From positions 992,001 to 1,056,000 of the forward strand of contig JASGJG010000003.1 in NCBI GenBank assembly GCA_049840835.1: DNA of 64,000 bases. The letters are read 5' to 3'. The position numbers and the translations under genes were made by a program. Positions 46,870 through 54,735 of this stretch are shown here, one piece after another (position 1 is the first letter of the stretch; each line of letters starts with the position of its first letter). Under the pieces are notes generated by a model. That model saw only the letters and a program-made list of their open reading frames with translations. It was not told where the DNA came from and ran no database searches. The DNA comes from JANLTX01 sp049840835 (GTDB lineage Bacteria > Armatimonadota > Armatimonadia > Armatimonadales > Armatimonadaceae).

Positions 46870-47691
46870 ATGCAGGCAATGACTCCGGAGCAGAATGAGC
46901 AGTGGAGAAGGACTATCTTGCCGCTGACCGACCATCTCACCGGAGATGAGTGGGTAGCCGAGCGGGCCATGGTGGCCCTGTTGCCTGCCAAGGAGCGAGT
47001 TCGGCGATTCATTTTTATATTTGGAGAGGTACAGCTTGCCAACTGGGATGTGCCATCCTGGGCGCGAGAGATGCGCCTTGCGATACTGATCTGGCGCCTG
47101 GACCATGTGACCGAGCCCTGGGCAATGCGGTTCGCCCTGCGCTCCGTAGCCGCACTGACTGGGATTCAGATAACCACCCCTGGTGAGGCGGAGCAAGTTC
47201 TAATGTTCCAGCGCATCTTCGCCCGCTTCGCCCAGGAAGTATTGCGCCCCTTCGTGGAGTGGGTGAGGCAAATGCAGATAGGAGAAGCCAGGCGGGATAA
47301 CTACAAACCCATAATGACTCTCTATGATGCTTATGAAGGCTTTATTCCTCCCGCAGGCGAGGAGCCGTGGTTCAGTCTCTACGTCAACCTGAGTGGTATG
47401 GATGAGCAAGGAAACCGGAGCGAGATGCACGACTGCCTGCGTCTTGCCCAGGTTCTTCTAGGGAACACTCTGATTCAGTTTAATCTAGTGCATCTATTCT
47501 CCACTGATCCGCCTACCTGGAACCCGTATTCCATCACCTATGCAATAAACCGGCAGCATCAGTGTCGCTTAATGACCAATGAGGGCGACCTATATGATGA
47601 TGGGCCTGACTACACCGAGCCTATCGCGCAAGCCTTCCTCACCGCCCTGGAAGCCGAGTGCCCTCCCCCGGATTGGCTGCCCAGAATATAG
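46870..47691 (+). CDS. Uncharacterised helical protein, paralogue of the gene at 43944
   Basis: 273 residues from ATG 46870; a second in-frame ATG at 46879 corresponds exactly to the start of the paralogue. The N-terminal TPEQNEQW and C-terminal AFLTALEAECPPPDWLP are conserved, but the central 200 residues are strongly diverged and lack the poly-Arg stretch. A DGPDYTEPIAQ block corresponds to NGSDYTRLIAD in the sister. No domain or membrane segment recognised. The identical 53-bp 3' flank begins 16 nt after the stop. Function unknown. Confidence 0.75.
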   Translation: MQAMTPEQNEQWRRTILPLTDHLTGDEWVAERAMVALLPAKERVRRFIFIFGEVQLANWDVPSWAREMRLAILIWRLDHVTEPWAMRFALRSVAALTGIQITTPGEAEQVLMFQRIFARFAQEVLRPFVEWVRQMQIGEARRDNYKPIMTLYDAYEGFIPPAGEEPWFSLYVNLSGMDEQGNRSEMHDCLRLAQVLLGNTLIQFNLVHLFSTDPPTWNPYSITYAINRQHQCRLMTNEGDLYDDGPDYTEPIAQAFLTALEAECPPPDWLPRI

Positions 47692-47706
47692 CCCTGGCCA
47701 ACGACC

Positions 47707-47759
47707 GAGCGGGCGCCAGTTATGCCCTTGTGAGCAGCATCAGCGCTCCATTTGGTTGC
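47707..47759. repeat. 53-bp noncoding repeat, copy 2 (3' flank of paralogue)
   Basis: Exact copy of 44824-44876. The coding sequence just upstream differs at several positions between paralogues, so this segment is more conserved than the adjoining gene end. Confidence 0.8.
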
Positions 47760-47836
47760 TGGTTTGATACCCTTTCTTCATCAGTGTCTTTGGTACCAAT
47801 GCGAATCTCCATACGTTCTAGTGGGAGGGTGTGCGG

Positions 47837-47842
47837 TACAAT
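47837..47842 (+). promoter_or_regulatory. Leaderless-type -10 box of the MobA-like gene
   Basis: TACAAT, 6 nt before the GTG at 47849, giving a transcript that would start at about the start codon. Confidence 0.5.
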
Positions 47843-47848
47843 TGCCGG

Positions 47849-48418
47849 GTGAGAGTGGGGGCAGTGCTGCTGGCGGCAGGAAAATCTCAGCGCATGGGAA
47901 CTCCCAAGCCGTTGCTTGCGTTTCAAGGGGAGACGCTGGCTACCCGACTGGTGCGGACCCTGCGAGAGGGCGGGGCAGACGAGGTGATTCTTGTCACCGG
48001 GCCAGGTACGGTACTCTCCGTACCCGGCGCGAAGACGGTCCTGAATCCGGAACCAGAGCGGGGAATGCTATCGTCTGTACAGGTAGGGCTGGTAGAATTA
48101 CCAGGTAGTGCAGCCCTGCTAGTCTGCCCGTGTGATCTGCCGCTATTGCTCCCGGAGCATGTAGCCGCCGTAGTCACGAATTGGGACGGCGATGCCGAGG
48201 CACTTATCCGACCCATGCGGTTGGGGAAGGGGGGGCACCCGGCCCTGTTCGGACCCGGTCTAAGAGATGAAATTTTATCGTTGGACCCTACCCGATACGG
48301 GCTGAACGTGCTCCAGAAGAAATACCGCTGTACCGACATACAAGTCGAGGATGATGGCCCGTTCCTCGATGCGGATACTCCTGCTGACTGGGCAAAAATT
48401 ACCCATGGACGACTTTGA
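47849..48418 (+). CDS. MobA-like nucleotidyltransferase (MocA/molybdopterin cytidylyltransferase type)
   Basis: 189 residues from GTG 47849 (VRVGAVLLAAGKSQRMG); a GTG at 47831 in frame would lie over the -10 box. The NTP-binding signature LLAAGKSQRMGTPKPLL is followed by PCDLPLL and RPMRLGKGGHPALFG, typical of MocA/MobA-type enzymes that attach CMP or GMP to molybdopterin. No xanthine-dehydrogenase or moa gene is in the window, so the exact cofactor is inferred only from the family. Confidence 0.82.
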   Translation: MRVGAVLLAAGKSQRMGTPKPLLAFQGETLATRLVRTLREGGADEVILVTGPGTVLSVPGAKTVLNPEPERGMLSSVQVGLVELPGSAALLVCPCDLPLLLPEHVAAVVTNWDGDAEALIRPMRLGKGGHPALFGPGLRDEILSLDPTRYGLNVLQKKYRCTDIQVEDDGPFLDADTPADWAKITHGRL

Positions 48419-48860
48419 CGATATTCCCGACGATGTAGCGGCGGCCCTGGCCCGCCAGGATGAGGCCATGATGCTGCTGTCGCGCCTGCGCAGCACGGAG
48501 CCCTATGCACGACCCCGCCTGGATGCCGTGGGCGAGAAGCGCCGCGAGTTCCGCCGCTGGCCCATGCCAGATGGTGTGAGCATCGAGTTCCACGATGGCG
48601 ATAAGTGGCAGAAGATTGAGTGCGTAGACATGGGTATCGGCGGCGCCCGCCTGCACTGGCCGAAGGATATCGAAGCGCCCGTGCCTGCTCGCCTGAAAAC
48701 GCCGTCATCGCCTGCTGTACTGGCGCTGGTCGATGTCATGTGGCGCGATGCGAAGACCGATCTTACGGGAATCCGCTTCGAGTTTCAGGACGAAGAAGAG
48801 CGAGATGCCTGGTCCGGCGGGCTCATAGATGCCCTGTTAGCGCGCCACGCGGTCAGTTAG
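48405..48860 (+). CDS. PilZ-like c-di-GMP receptor protein
   Basis: 151 residues from ATG 48405 (MDDFDDIPDDVAAAL), overlapping the end of the nucleotidyltransferase gene by 14 nt; the frame is open further upstream but over that gene. Residues of about 45-150 fit a PilZ domain: RREFRR supplies the RxxxR motif, and DMGIGGARL stands where D/NxSxxG is expected, with Gly in place of Ser. Strands and a final amphipathic helix follow. It would bind c-di-GMP, which the cyclase at 14825 could supply. The substituted motif makes binding less certain. Confidence 0.6.
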   Translation: MDDFDDIPDDVAAALARQDEAMMLLSRLRSTEPYARPRLDAVGEKRREFRRWPMPDGVSIEFHDGDKWQKIECVDMGIGGARLHWPKDIEAPVPARLKTPSSPAVLALVDVMWRDAKTDLTGIRFEFQDEEERDAWSGGLIDALLARHAVS

Positions 48861-48861
48861 A

Positions 48862-48867
48862 TAGAAT
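48862..48867 (+). promoter_or_regulatory. Leaderless-type -10 box of the oxidoreductase gene
   Basis: TAGAAT directly after the PilZ stop, 8 nt before the GTG at 48876; same box and spacing as at metH. Confidence 0.45.
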
Positions 48868-48875
48868 AACGGTCT

Positions 48876-49880
48876 GTGGAAAAACGTATCGGACTGCTCG
48901 GCTGCGGTGTCGTAGCCGACTACGGACACTCCTGGGCGATTCAGCAGACCCAGGGCCTCACTCTCACCGCTCTCTGCGATCCCAATAAAGAAGCGCTGGA
49001 CCGCCTCGCCGCCCGCTTCCCGAATGCCCGCGCCTTCACCGATCCGGCAGAGTTCTTTGCCTTTCAAGAGATGGATGCGGTCAGCGTCTGCACCCCCGCG
49101 CCGCTGCACAGAGCCCATGTGGAAGCCGCCGCCGCACAGGGCTTGCATGTGCTCTGTGAGAAGCCGCTGGCCATGACCGATGAAGACATCGAGGCCATGA
49201 TTGCCAGCTGTGAGCAAGCCAAAGTCCTGCTCGCCGCCGCGCTCTGCTACCGCTTCAGCCCGGTCTCCTGGAAGATCAAAGAGGCCGTGGAGCAAGACTG
49301 GATCGGCGATGTGAAAGCCCTGCGCCTGACCTATCTCTGGGGCCTGCACGGTAAGTACGATGAGCATGGCGTGGAGTCTCCCCGGCGTATCGGGCGGTTC
49401 TTAGAGGGCGGTCCCCTGGTGGACTGTGGCGTGCATCAGCTCGACCTGGCACTCTGGTGGCTCGGTAGCCCCATAACCCGCTGGCAATCATCCGCCGCGT
49501 GGATAGAGGAGCACGAAGCCCCCGGCCATGTCTGGCTCCACACGGACCATGAGAACGGGGCACACACCTGTATCGAGGTCTCGTTCTCCTACGGCCAGAC
49601 TGCGAAAGAGCCCAGAGATATCTTCACCTACGAACTCATCGGTACTGAGGGCGTGCTGCGCTACGACCGGGATGGCTGGCTCTTAGAGGCTCGCCGCGCA
49701 GATGGCACGCATCGGTTAGAGGGCGGCAGCGAGAAGAACTTCCACGGTATGTACGCCCACTGGCGAGACTGCCTGGGAGCGGGCAAGCTCCTGCCCAACA
49801 TGCCCACTGCCCGCGAAGCCCAGCTTCTCACCCGAATCGCCCGCCTTGCCACCGAAGATGTGATGGCTCGCCGCCAATAA
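48876..49880 (+). CDS. Gfo/Idh/MocA-family oxidoreductase
   Basis: 334 residues with GTG start. The Rossmann nucleotide-binding motif is GLLGCGVVADYG at the N-terminus, followed by the family blocks SVCTPAPLHRAHVEAAAAQGLHVLCEKPLAMT (EKP motif near residue 95), a C-terminal beta-sheet domain with GGPLVDCGVHQLDLALWWLG (catalytic His region) and ELIGTEGVLRYDRDG. Uses NAD(P) on a sugar or cyclitol substrate that cannot be named. Cytoplasmic. A small lipoprotein gene follows after 7 nt. Confidence 0.9.
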   Translation: MEKRIGLLGCGVVADYGHSWAIQQTQGLTLTALCDPNKEALDRLAARFPNARAFTDPAEFFAFQEMDAVSVCTPAPLHRAHVEAAAAQGLHVLCEKPLAMTDEDIEAMIASCEQAKVLLAAALCYRFSPVSWKIKEAVEQDWIGDVKALRLTYLWGLHGKYDEHGVESPRRIGRFLEGGPLVDCGVHQLDLALWWLGSPITRWQSSAAWIEEHEAPGHVWLHTDHENGAHTCIEVSFSYGQTAKEPRDIFTYELIGTEGVLRYDRDGWLLEARRADGTHRLEGGSEKNFHGMYAHWRDCLGAGKLLPNMPTAREAQLLTRIARLATEDVMARRQ

Positions 49881-49887
49881 TAACAGC

Positions 49888-50070
49888 ATGCGATTCTTCT
49901 CTATTGCTCTGGCAGGGCTCATAGCCCTGATTGCCTGCGGCTGCGCCCCGCCCGTAAAACCACCCGATACCGTGCAGATACAGCGTGGGGTAGATCGCTC
50001 CAACGCCGTGCAGGCCGAAACCGATAAGCGTGTAAAAGAGTACGATGACCTCACGGCACAGAAGCGCTAG
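49888..50070 (+). CDS. Small lipoprotein
   Basis: 60 residues. A short Arg-Phe head and hydrophobic core end in ALIACGC-A. Two Cys are possible lipidation sites, with LIAC the better lipobox, followed by a Pro-rich and then charged helical tail (VDRSNAVQAETDKRVKEYDDL). It starts 7 nt after the oxidoreductase stop, so probably co-transcribed. Its stop overlaps the stop region of the convergent HAF gene by 4 nt. Confidence 0.65.
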   Translation: MRFFSIALAGLIALIACGCAPPVKPPDTVQIQRGVDRSNAVQAETDKRVKEYDDLTAQKR

Positions 50071-50996
50071 GAGAGATTCCGTATCAAGAAGGCGCGCTTC
50101 TTTCCGTTGAGCATCCCTGTGCCGACGATCTCATTGCGATCGTTGATTGCGCTTGCTTGCTGCAGCTGCCATCCTCCTCTTGCGGAAGCCAGCAGCTCGT
50201 TCAGGTCACGGAAGCCAGTCTTTGGCATGTAAACGAAGGCGGAGCGCTTTTCCGAGGTTTCTACTCCGCCGACCACCCAACCGGCAGTGTTTGCCGCCAT
50301 AGGATAGGCGCCCTGGGGCCAGTCAAGAGGCTGAAGGTTGTGAGTCGCTGTATCGTAGAGTGCCGGAGGCTCAGGGCGACTGGTGGTTCCAACACCGCAG
50401 TATACTTTTGTTCCTGTAATGCAATTGGCGGTGACACCCTTACCGGGTATGGCGATGATCTCTCTCTTGAGCGCACCAGGTTTTAAGTAGAAACCAACAC
50501 CATTGAGTTTCCCTTGCATGGCGCCGACAATCTCCCCCGCTGAGTTGCATTCCTGGGGCTGGTCGTAGCCGCTCGATGCCGTTATCGTCGGAGAGTCGGG
50601 GAGGTCTTGAAGTTCCCCTGCGGCAAACCGAAACCCAACGGGGGAATTTCCCACCATGGCATCGCCAACCACTGTTCCATCGTCGGAAATACTGTAGCCA
50701 AAGGCGCTTCTCGCACCTGCAAAGAGAGGGATGATTAACCGACTACCGTCTCTTTTCCAGATACAGGGAGACGTTCCTGCTTTTCCCGTGATATCGCCTT
50801 TACTGTTGATAGCGTAGGCATACCCTTCTCTTTCCAGAAGGCACATGCCTTTTGCTTCCATCCAGTAGAAAGCGCTTTTCCCACAGTAACCCACGATGGT
50901 ACTCTGGTTATTGATTCCTCGCGCACCTGCTCCTGCGTTATTGGACTGAGGGACGCCTTTGATCCAGCCCAGGTCGATAATACGTGGTGAAGCCAT
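50067..50996 (-). CDS. HAF-repeat beta-propeller-like protein
   Basis: 309 residues with repeated HAF-type units: ARGINNQSTIVGYCG, AYAINSKGDITGKAG, GYSISDDGTVVGDAM, ECNSAGEIVGAMQG, AANTAGWVVGGVE and ASAINDRNEIVGTGML, each followed by an aromatic-rich strand (AFYWMEAKG, GFRFAAGE, AFVYMPKTG, AFLIRNLS). HAF repeats are common in secreted proteins, but this one has no signal peptide. Function unknown. Confidence 0.8.
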   Translation of the reverse strand: MASPRIIDLGWIKGVPQSNNAGAGARGINNQSTIVGYCGKSAFYWMEAKGMCLLEREGYAYAINSKGDITGKAGTSPCIWKRDGSRLIIPLFAGARSAFGYSISDDGTVVGDAMVGNSPVGFRFAAGELQDLPDSPTITASSGYDQPQECNSAGEIVGAMQGKLNGVGFYLKPGALKREIIAIPGKGVTANCITGTKVYCGVGTTSRPEPPALYDTATHNLQPLDWPQGAYPMAANTAGWVVGGVETSEKRSAFVYMPKTGFRDLNELLASARGGWQLQQASAINDRNEIVGTGMLNGKKRAFLIRNLS

Positions 50997-51033
50997 ATTG
51001 CTAACTCCTGATGGAGAAGATTATAGCAGAAGC

Positions 51034-51612
51034 TCAGTGATGAGGAATTCGACAGGCTTCTGCAATGAGAATGGCTTTCAGCTTCTCGGCAGCGGCTTCC
51101 ACCGTATCGTTGAACACCGCGTAGTCGTAGCGGGGGCGCTGGGCTAGCTCGGAGCGGGCATCCATTAAGCGAATACGGATTGCGTCTTCGTCTTCGGTGG
51201 AGCGGGCGCGCAGGCGGCGCTCTAGTTCCTCCATGCTGGGCGGCTCTAAGAAGACCAGAATCGCATCGGGCATCTTCTCGCGCACGGTCAGGCCACCCTG
51301 CACATCGATTTTAAGAAGAACGTCTTTCCCCAGGGCCCGCTGTGCGACTACCCAGGCGCGCGGGGTGCCGTAGAGATTGTTACCGTTGACTCGGGCGTAC
51401 TCGAGGAACGCATCTTCGCGCACCAGGGTCTCGAACTCCGCCACGGAGAGGAATTGATACGGGTTACCCTGAGATTCGCCGGGCCGCATGGAGCGGGTGG
51501 TGGCTGTGATACAGACACTCAGCTCGGGCACCCTGACCTGTAGAGCGGCAAGGACCGTGTCCTTGCCTACTCCGGATGGGCCTGACAGTACGTAGAGTTT
51601 CCCTTCCCGCAA
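51034..51612 (-). CDS. gmk: Guanylate kinase
   Basis: 192 residues from TTG 51612, which lies 4 nt after the peptidase stop; the open frame to 51888 is the out-of-frame shadow of that gene. The P-loop GPSGVGKDT is at about residue 12, followed by TTRSMRPGESQGNPYQFLS (GMP-binding) and a lid region, then KIDVQGGLTVREKMPDAILVFLEPPS and RLRARSTEDEDAIRIRL. It phosphorylates GMP to GDP in the cytoplasm. Translation is probably coupled to the S41 peptidase gene. The length is near the family norm. Confidence 0.93.
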   Translation of the reverse strand: MREGKLYVLSGPSGVGKDTVLAALQVRVPELSVCITATTRSMRPGESQGNPYQFLSVAEFETLVREDAFLEYARVNGNNLYGTPRAWVVAQRALGKDVLLKIDVQGGLTVREKMPDAILVFLEPPSMEELERRLRARSTEDEDAIRIRLMDARSELAQRPRYDYAVFNDTVEAAAEKLKAILIAEACRIPHH

Positions 51613-51616
51613 TCCG

Positions 51617-53086
51617 CTACTCGTCTCCGTCCAGATCCCCCGAAGACGTCTTTGTCTTCGGGGCATCCGGCTTGTCTTTCTCAGACTCGGGGAACGGTTT
51701 CCCGGCGATTCGGTCGCGTAGCAGGGAAATTCCCTTCTGAACCTGCGGGTCGAACTTGAACGCGCCGATTCGGTCACGCGGGTTGTCTCGCAGGGCCGCA
51801 CGCTGGGCGTCGATATCTTTTTCCGTCTGGGAGATAACCAGATCGGGCTTGATACCGCCGGAGCCGCTGATAGGCGCACCGGCTTCATCGCGCTTCATGT
51901 TGATATCGTGCTTATCGCGGGTGAAGTAGTGTTGCGTGGTAATCTTCACCGCACCCTCACCATCCGAGAGGGGATAGATGGTCTGTACCAGACCCTTCCC
52001 AAACGTTCGCGTACCTACTAAGTACCCCGCGCCGGAGTCCTGGAGCGCACCCGAGGTAATCTCAGAGGCCGACGCGGACGCGCCGTTTACCAGCACCACA
52101 ACCGGAGTCTTACCAGAGCGTAGCGGGGAGTTCAGGCGGGGATCGACATCTTCATGACGCAACTCACCGCTCTTCTCCTTGATCCACACCGCGGGGCCGG
52201 AGTCCACGAATCGGGAGACCATCTCGATAGACACGGGCAGCAGGCCGCCGGGGTTCGAGCGCAGGTCGAACACCAGCGCCTTCATGCCCTGTGCCTGTAG
52301 CTTGGTCAGGCTGCGGTCGAACTGATGCGCCGCCTCTTCGGTGAACTGGTCCAGTCGGATATAGCCGATCTTGTTCGTCTCATCCAGCATGTACTGGGAG
52401 ATAACCGGCGACGATACGATATCGCGGGTGATCTTCACCGTAATCGGTTTCGGAGTGCCCTCGCGGCGCAGGGTCAGGGTAACCTGGGTGCCCAGATCGC
52501 CACGGATGCGCTTGATCACATCGTCGAGTGTTTCCGTCGGCTTCGTGAACGTCGGCTTGCCATCTACCAGCGTGATGATGTCGCCGGGCTTGATACCTGC
52601 ACGCTCCGCCGGAGACTTCTCAAGCGGCTCGACAATCACGACCTCTTTGTTCTTATTGATATCCAGCGATGCGCCGATACCGCCGAACTGCCCCCGAGTA
52701 TCTTCCATGTTCTTGGTGTACTCTTCGGGAGTCCAGTACTCGGTGTAGCGGTCCCCAATCGCCGCCAGCATGCCCTTAATGGCCGCATATTTCAGCCGGG
52801 AAGTCCCCTTGGCATCGGTCGGCGTCTGATAGTCGCGCTTGATCGTCGCCAGCACCGACGAGAACGTCTCAAACGGAGGCAATTCTGGGTTGCCCTGCGC
52901 TCCGGCAGACGCCGGGCGGGTCATGGCATCCAGCCGGTGGAGCAGTAGCGCCGGGCCAACCTGCGCCTCGCGCGCCAGGGCCTCGGAGCGCCCCTTGGTG
53001 TTCACTAGCTGATCGCCCCGGAATCCGCCTACAAACGCGGCTCCGACCAGGCTGAGAGTCACAAATCCTTTTAGTACAGAACGCAT
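51617..53086 (-). CDS. S41 carboxy-terminal processing peptidase, intact catalytic pair
   Basis: 489 residues. An N-terminal membrane anchor (LKGFVTLSLVGAAFVGGF) is followed by a helical segment, PDZ domain (about 130-220, GIGASLDINKNKEVVIVEPLEKSPAERAGIKPGDIITLVDG) and the S41 protease domain. The nucleophile Ser is in GASASASEI (about 340) and the general-base Lys in FGKGLVQ (about 365). A charged tail with KPDAPKTKTSSGDLDGDE follows. A periplasmic processing protease. Seven nt downstream of a second S41 gene, so the two are co-transcribed. Confidence 0.93.
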   Translation of the reverse strand: MRSVLKGFVTLSLVGAAFVGGFRGDQLVNTKGRSEALAREAQVGPALLLHRLDAMTRPASAGAQGNPELPPFETFSSVLATIKRDYQTPTDAKGTSRLKYAAIKGMLAAIGDRYTEYWTPEEYTKNMEDTRGQFGGIGASLDINKNKEVVIVEPLEKSPAERAGIKPGDIITLVDGKPTFTKPTETLDDVIKRIRGDLGTQVTLTLRREGTPKPITVKITRDIVSSPVISQYMLDETNKIGYIRLDQFTEEAAHQFDRSLTKLQAQGMKALVFDLRSNPGGLLPVSIEMVSRFVDSGPAVWIKEKSGELRHEDVDPRLNSPLRSGKTPVVVLVNGASASASEITSGALQDSGAGYLVGTRTFGKGLVQTIYPLSDGEGAVKITTQHYFTRDKHDINMKRDEAGAPISGSGGIKPDLVISQTEKDIDAQRAALRDNPRDRIGAFKFDPQVQKGISLLRDRIAGKPFPESEKDKPDAPKTKTSSGDLDGDE

Positions 53087-53092
53087 AGGAGC

Positions 53093-54484
53093 TTATTTAC
53101 CCTCCGCCACGGGCGTGGCCAGCGTAGCGACAGCGCGGGCGAGCACCTGGTCTTCCGGCGTGCCCGGCGCGATAGCGACTTTCGGGGTCAGACCGGTTCC
53201 GGTCCAGGCAATCCCCTTGGGGCTCATGAGTTTCCCAGTGGTCAGCGTGAACCCGGAGCCATCGTCTAGCTTATAGAGTGTCTGCGCCACACCGTCTCCA
53301 AACGTTGCGGTGCCAGCTAAGGTCGCTCCTCGCTCGGACAAGCCCTGCGCCACTGCCTCTGCGGTGGAGCCCGTGCCCTTGTCTACCAGCACGGTCACTT
53401 TTCGGGTGCCCAGAGCGGTTCCAGTTGCAGGAATCGATGTCTTCTTACCGCCTGCTCGTACTTCGTTTACCAGCGGGCCAGCTCCCACCAACATACCGGC
53501 GATCTTCTGCGCCGCGGGGAACGTGCCGCCGGGATTACCTCTCAGGTCCAACACCACCCCGGCGCCCTTTGGCGCTTTATCCAGCGCTTCTTTCACCGCA
53601 GAGGGCGCGCTATCCGTGAATGCGGCGACTTTGATCTGCACCGCGCCACCTGATAGGGATTTCGTGGATACCGGGCTGACCTCGGTAGTACCTGGCGTTA
53701 TAGTCACCGTAATCGGGTTCGCCACACCAGGGCGCTGCACGGTTACCGGGTAGCTGGTCTTGCCTGCTAGCTGCTTCACCGTGGCATCACCACGGAGCGC
53801 CATCTGTGCGGCAGCGAAGGGGATTCCTGTCGTAATCTTGGTCTGAGTCGCCTGGCGGGATTTCTCCAGCTCCTCATCGGTTACGGCCTTGGCCTGCCAC
53901 TTCTCAACAACCTTGATGTACTGGATAAGAGGGTTGTAGCCCAGCACATACTTATTATCGATTCGGGTAATCACATCGCCCGGCTTCAACCCAGCTTTCG
54001 CCGCTGGGGAACCGGGTAGGGGCGCAACAATCACAATCTTGAAGTCGGTATAGCCCTCAGTCTTCTGAGCGCGCAGGAACAGCCCCGCGCCGATACCGGC
54101 GAACTTGCCCTTGCCTTCATTATCAATAAGCAGGCGCTGGGCCGGGTTCAGGAAATACGAGTGCGGGTCCTCTAGCGACGCCACCATGGCGCTGACCGCA
54201 CCCTGGCTCAGCTTCGTATCCGAGGGCAGTGCATCCGTGAACTCGTTCTCTACGCGTCGGTAGACTTCCTCAAAGGTAGAGAGGCTCTCGGACGCTTCCC
54301 CCGCAGGTGCGGTGAGATGTACCGACGAAGCCCCTTCGCTGGCTTCCGCCACACGAACGGGCTGGATGGGCTTGGCCTGTGGCGTTCCGCTCTTCTTGAG
54401 CATGGCTCCCCCGGCAAAGGCAGTGCCCATCGCCAGGAAAACCCCTGCGCCATACAGCGCGCCGGACTGTCGTTTTCGTTTCAC
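53093..54484 (-). CDS. S41 peptidase homologue lacking the catalytic lysine
   Basis: 463 residues from GTG 54484 (VKRKRQSGALYGAG), chosen for its basic head plus hydrophobic anchor and a GAGAGGGA ribosome site; the frame remains open upstream to 54556. It has the same plan as its partner: anchor, helical region, PDZ domain (GIGAGLFLRAQK ... AGLKPGDVITRIDN) and S41 domain. The nucleophile motif GTGSTAEAV (about 370) keeps Ser, but the Lys motif FGKG is FGDG (about 396), so normal Ser-Lys catalysis is not expected. It may be a regulator or scaffold for the active partner. A TATACT box lies at 54523-54528. Confidence 0.85.
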   Translation of the reverse strand: MKRKRQSGALYGAGVFLAMGTAFAGGAMLKKSGTPQAKPIQPVRVAEASEGASSVHLTAPAGEASESLSTFEEVYRRVENEFTDALPSDTKLSQGAVSAMVASLEDPHSYFLNPAQRLLIDNEGKGKFAGIGAGLFLRAQKTEGYTDFKIVIVAPLPGSPAAKAGLKPGDVITRIDNKYVLGYNPLIQYIKVVEKWQAKAVTDEELEKSRQATQTKITTGIPFAAAQMALRGDATVKQLAGKTSYPVTVQRPGVANPITVTITPGTTEVSPVSTKSLSGGAVQIKVAAFTDSAPSAVKEALDKAPKGAGVVLDLRGNPGGTFPAAQKIAGMLVGAGPLVNEVRAGGKKTSIPATGTALGTRKVTVLVDKGTGSTAEAVAQGLSERGATLAGTATFGDGVAQTLYKLDDGSGFTLTTGKLMSPKGIAWTGTGLTPKVAIAPGTPEDQVLARAVATLATPVAEGK

Positions 54485-54735
54485 CCGAATCCCTCTCTTT
54501 GTGCGCCCGATTGGGTAGCAAGTAGTATACCACCGCAGACCCCCCTCGGGTTCCACGTATCCCCACCAGCCTTACATTGCCGGTGCTATTAAATACAGAC
54601 GACATAAAGGGCCAAAAACGTGCCCAATATGCAGCAGGAACCCGTTTTTATTGGAGTGAATAAACACACAGGCACCGTCGCCTGAAGTAGATTTCTTCGC
54701 CTCTATTTTTGTGTTCAAGGTTTCAAAGGGGAGCT

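Noticed and set aside
51613..51888. N-terminal extension of guanylate kinase
   Set aside because: It is the out-of-frame shadow of the S41 peptidase end; the family P-loop begins just after the TTG at 51612.
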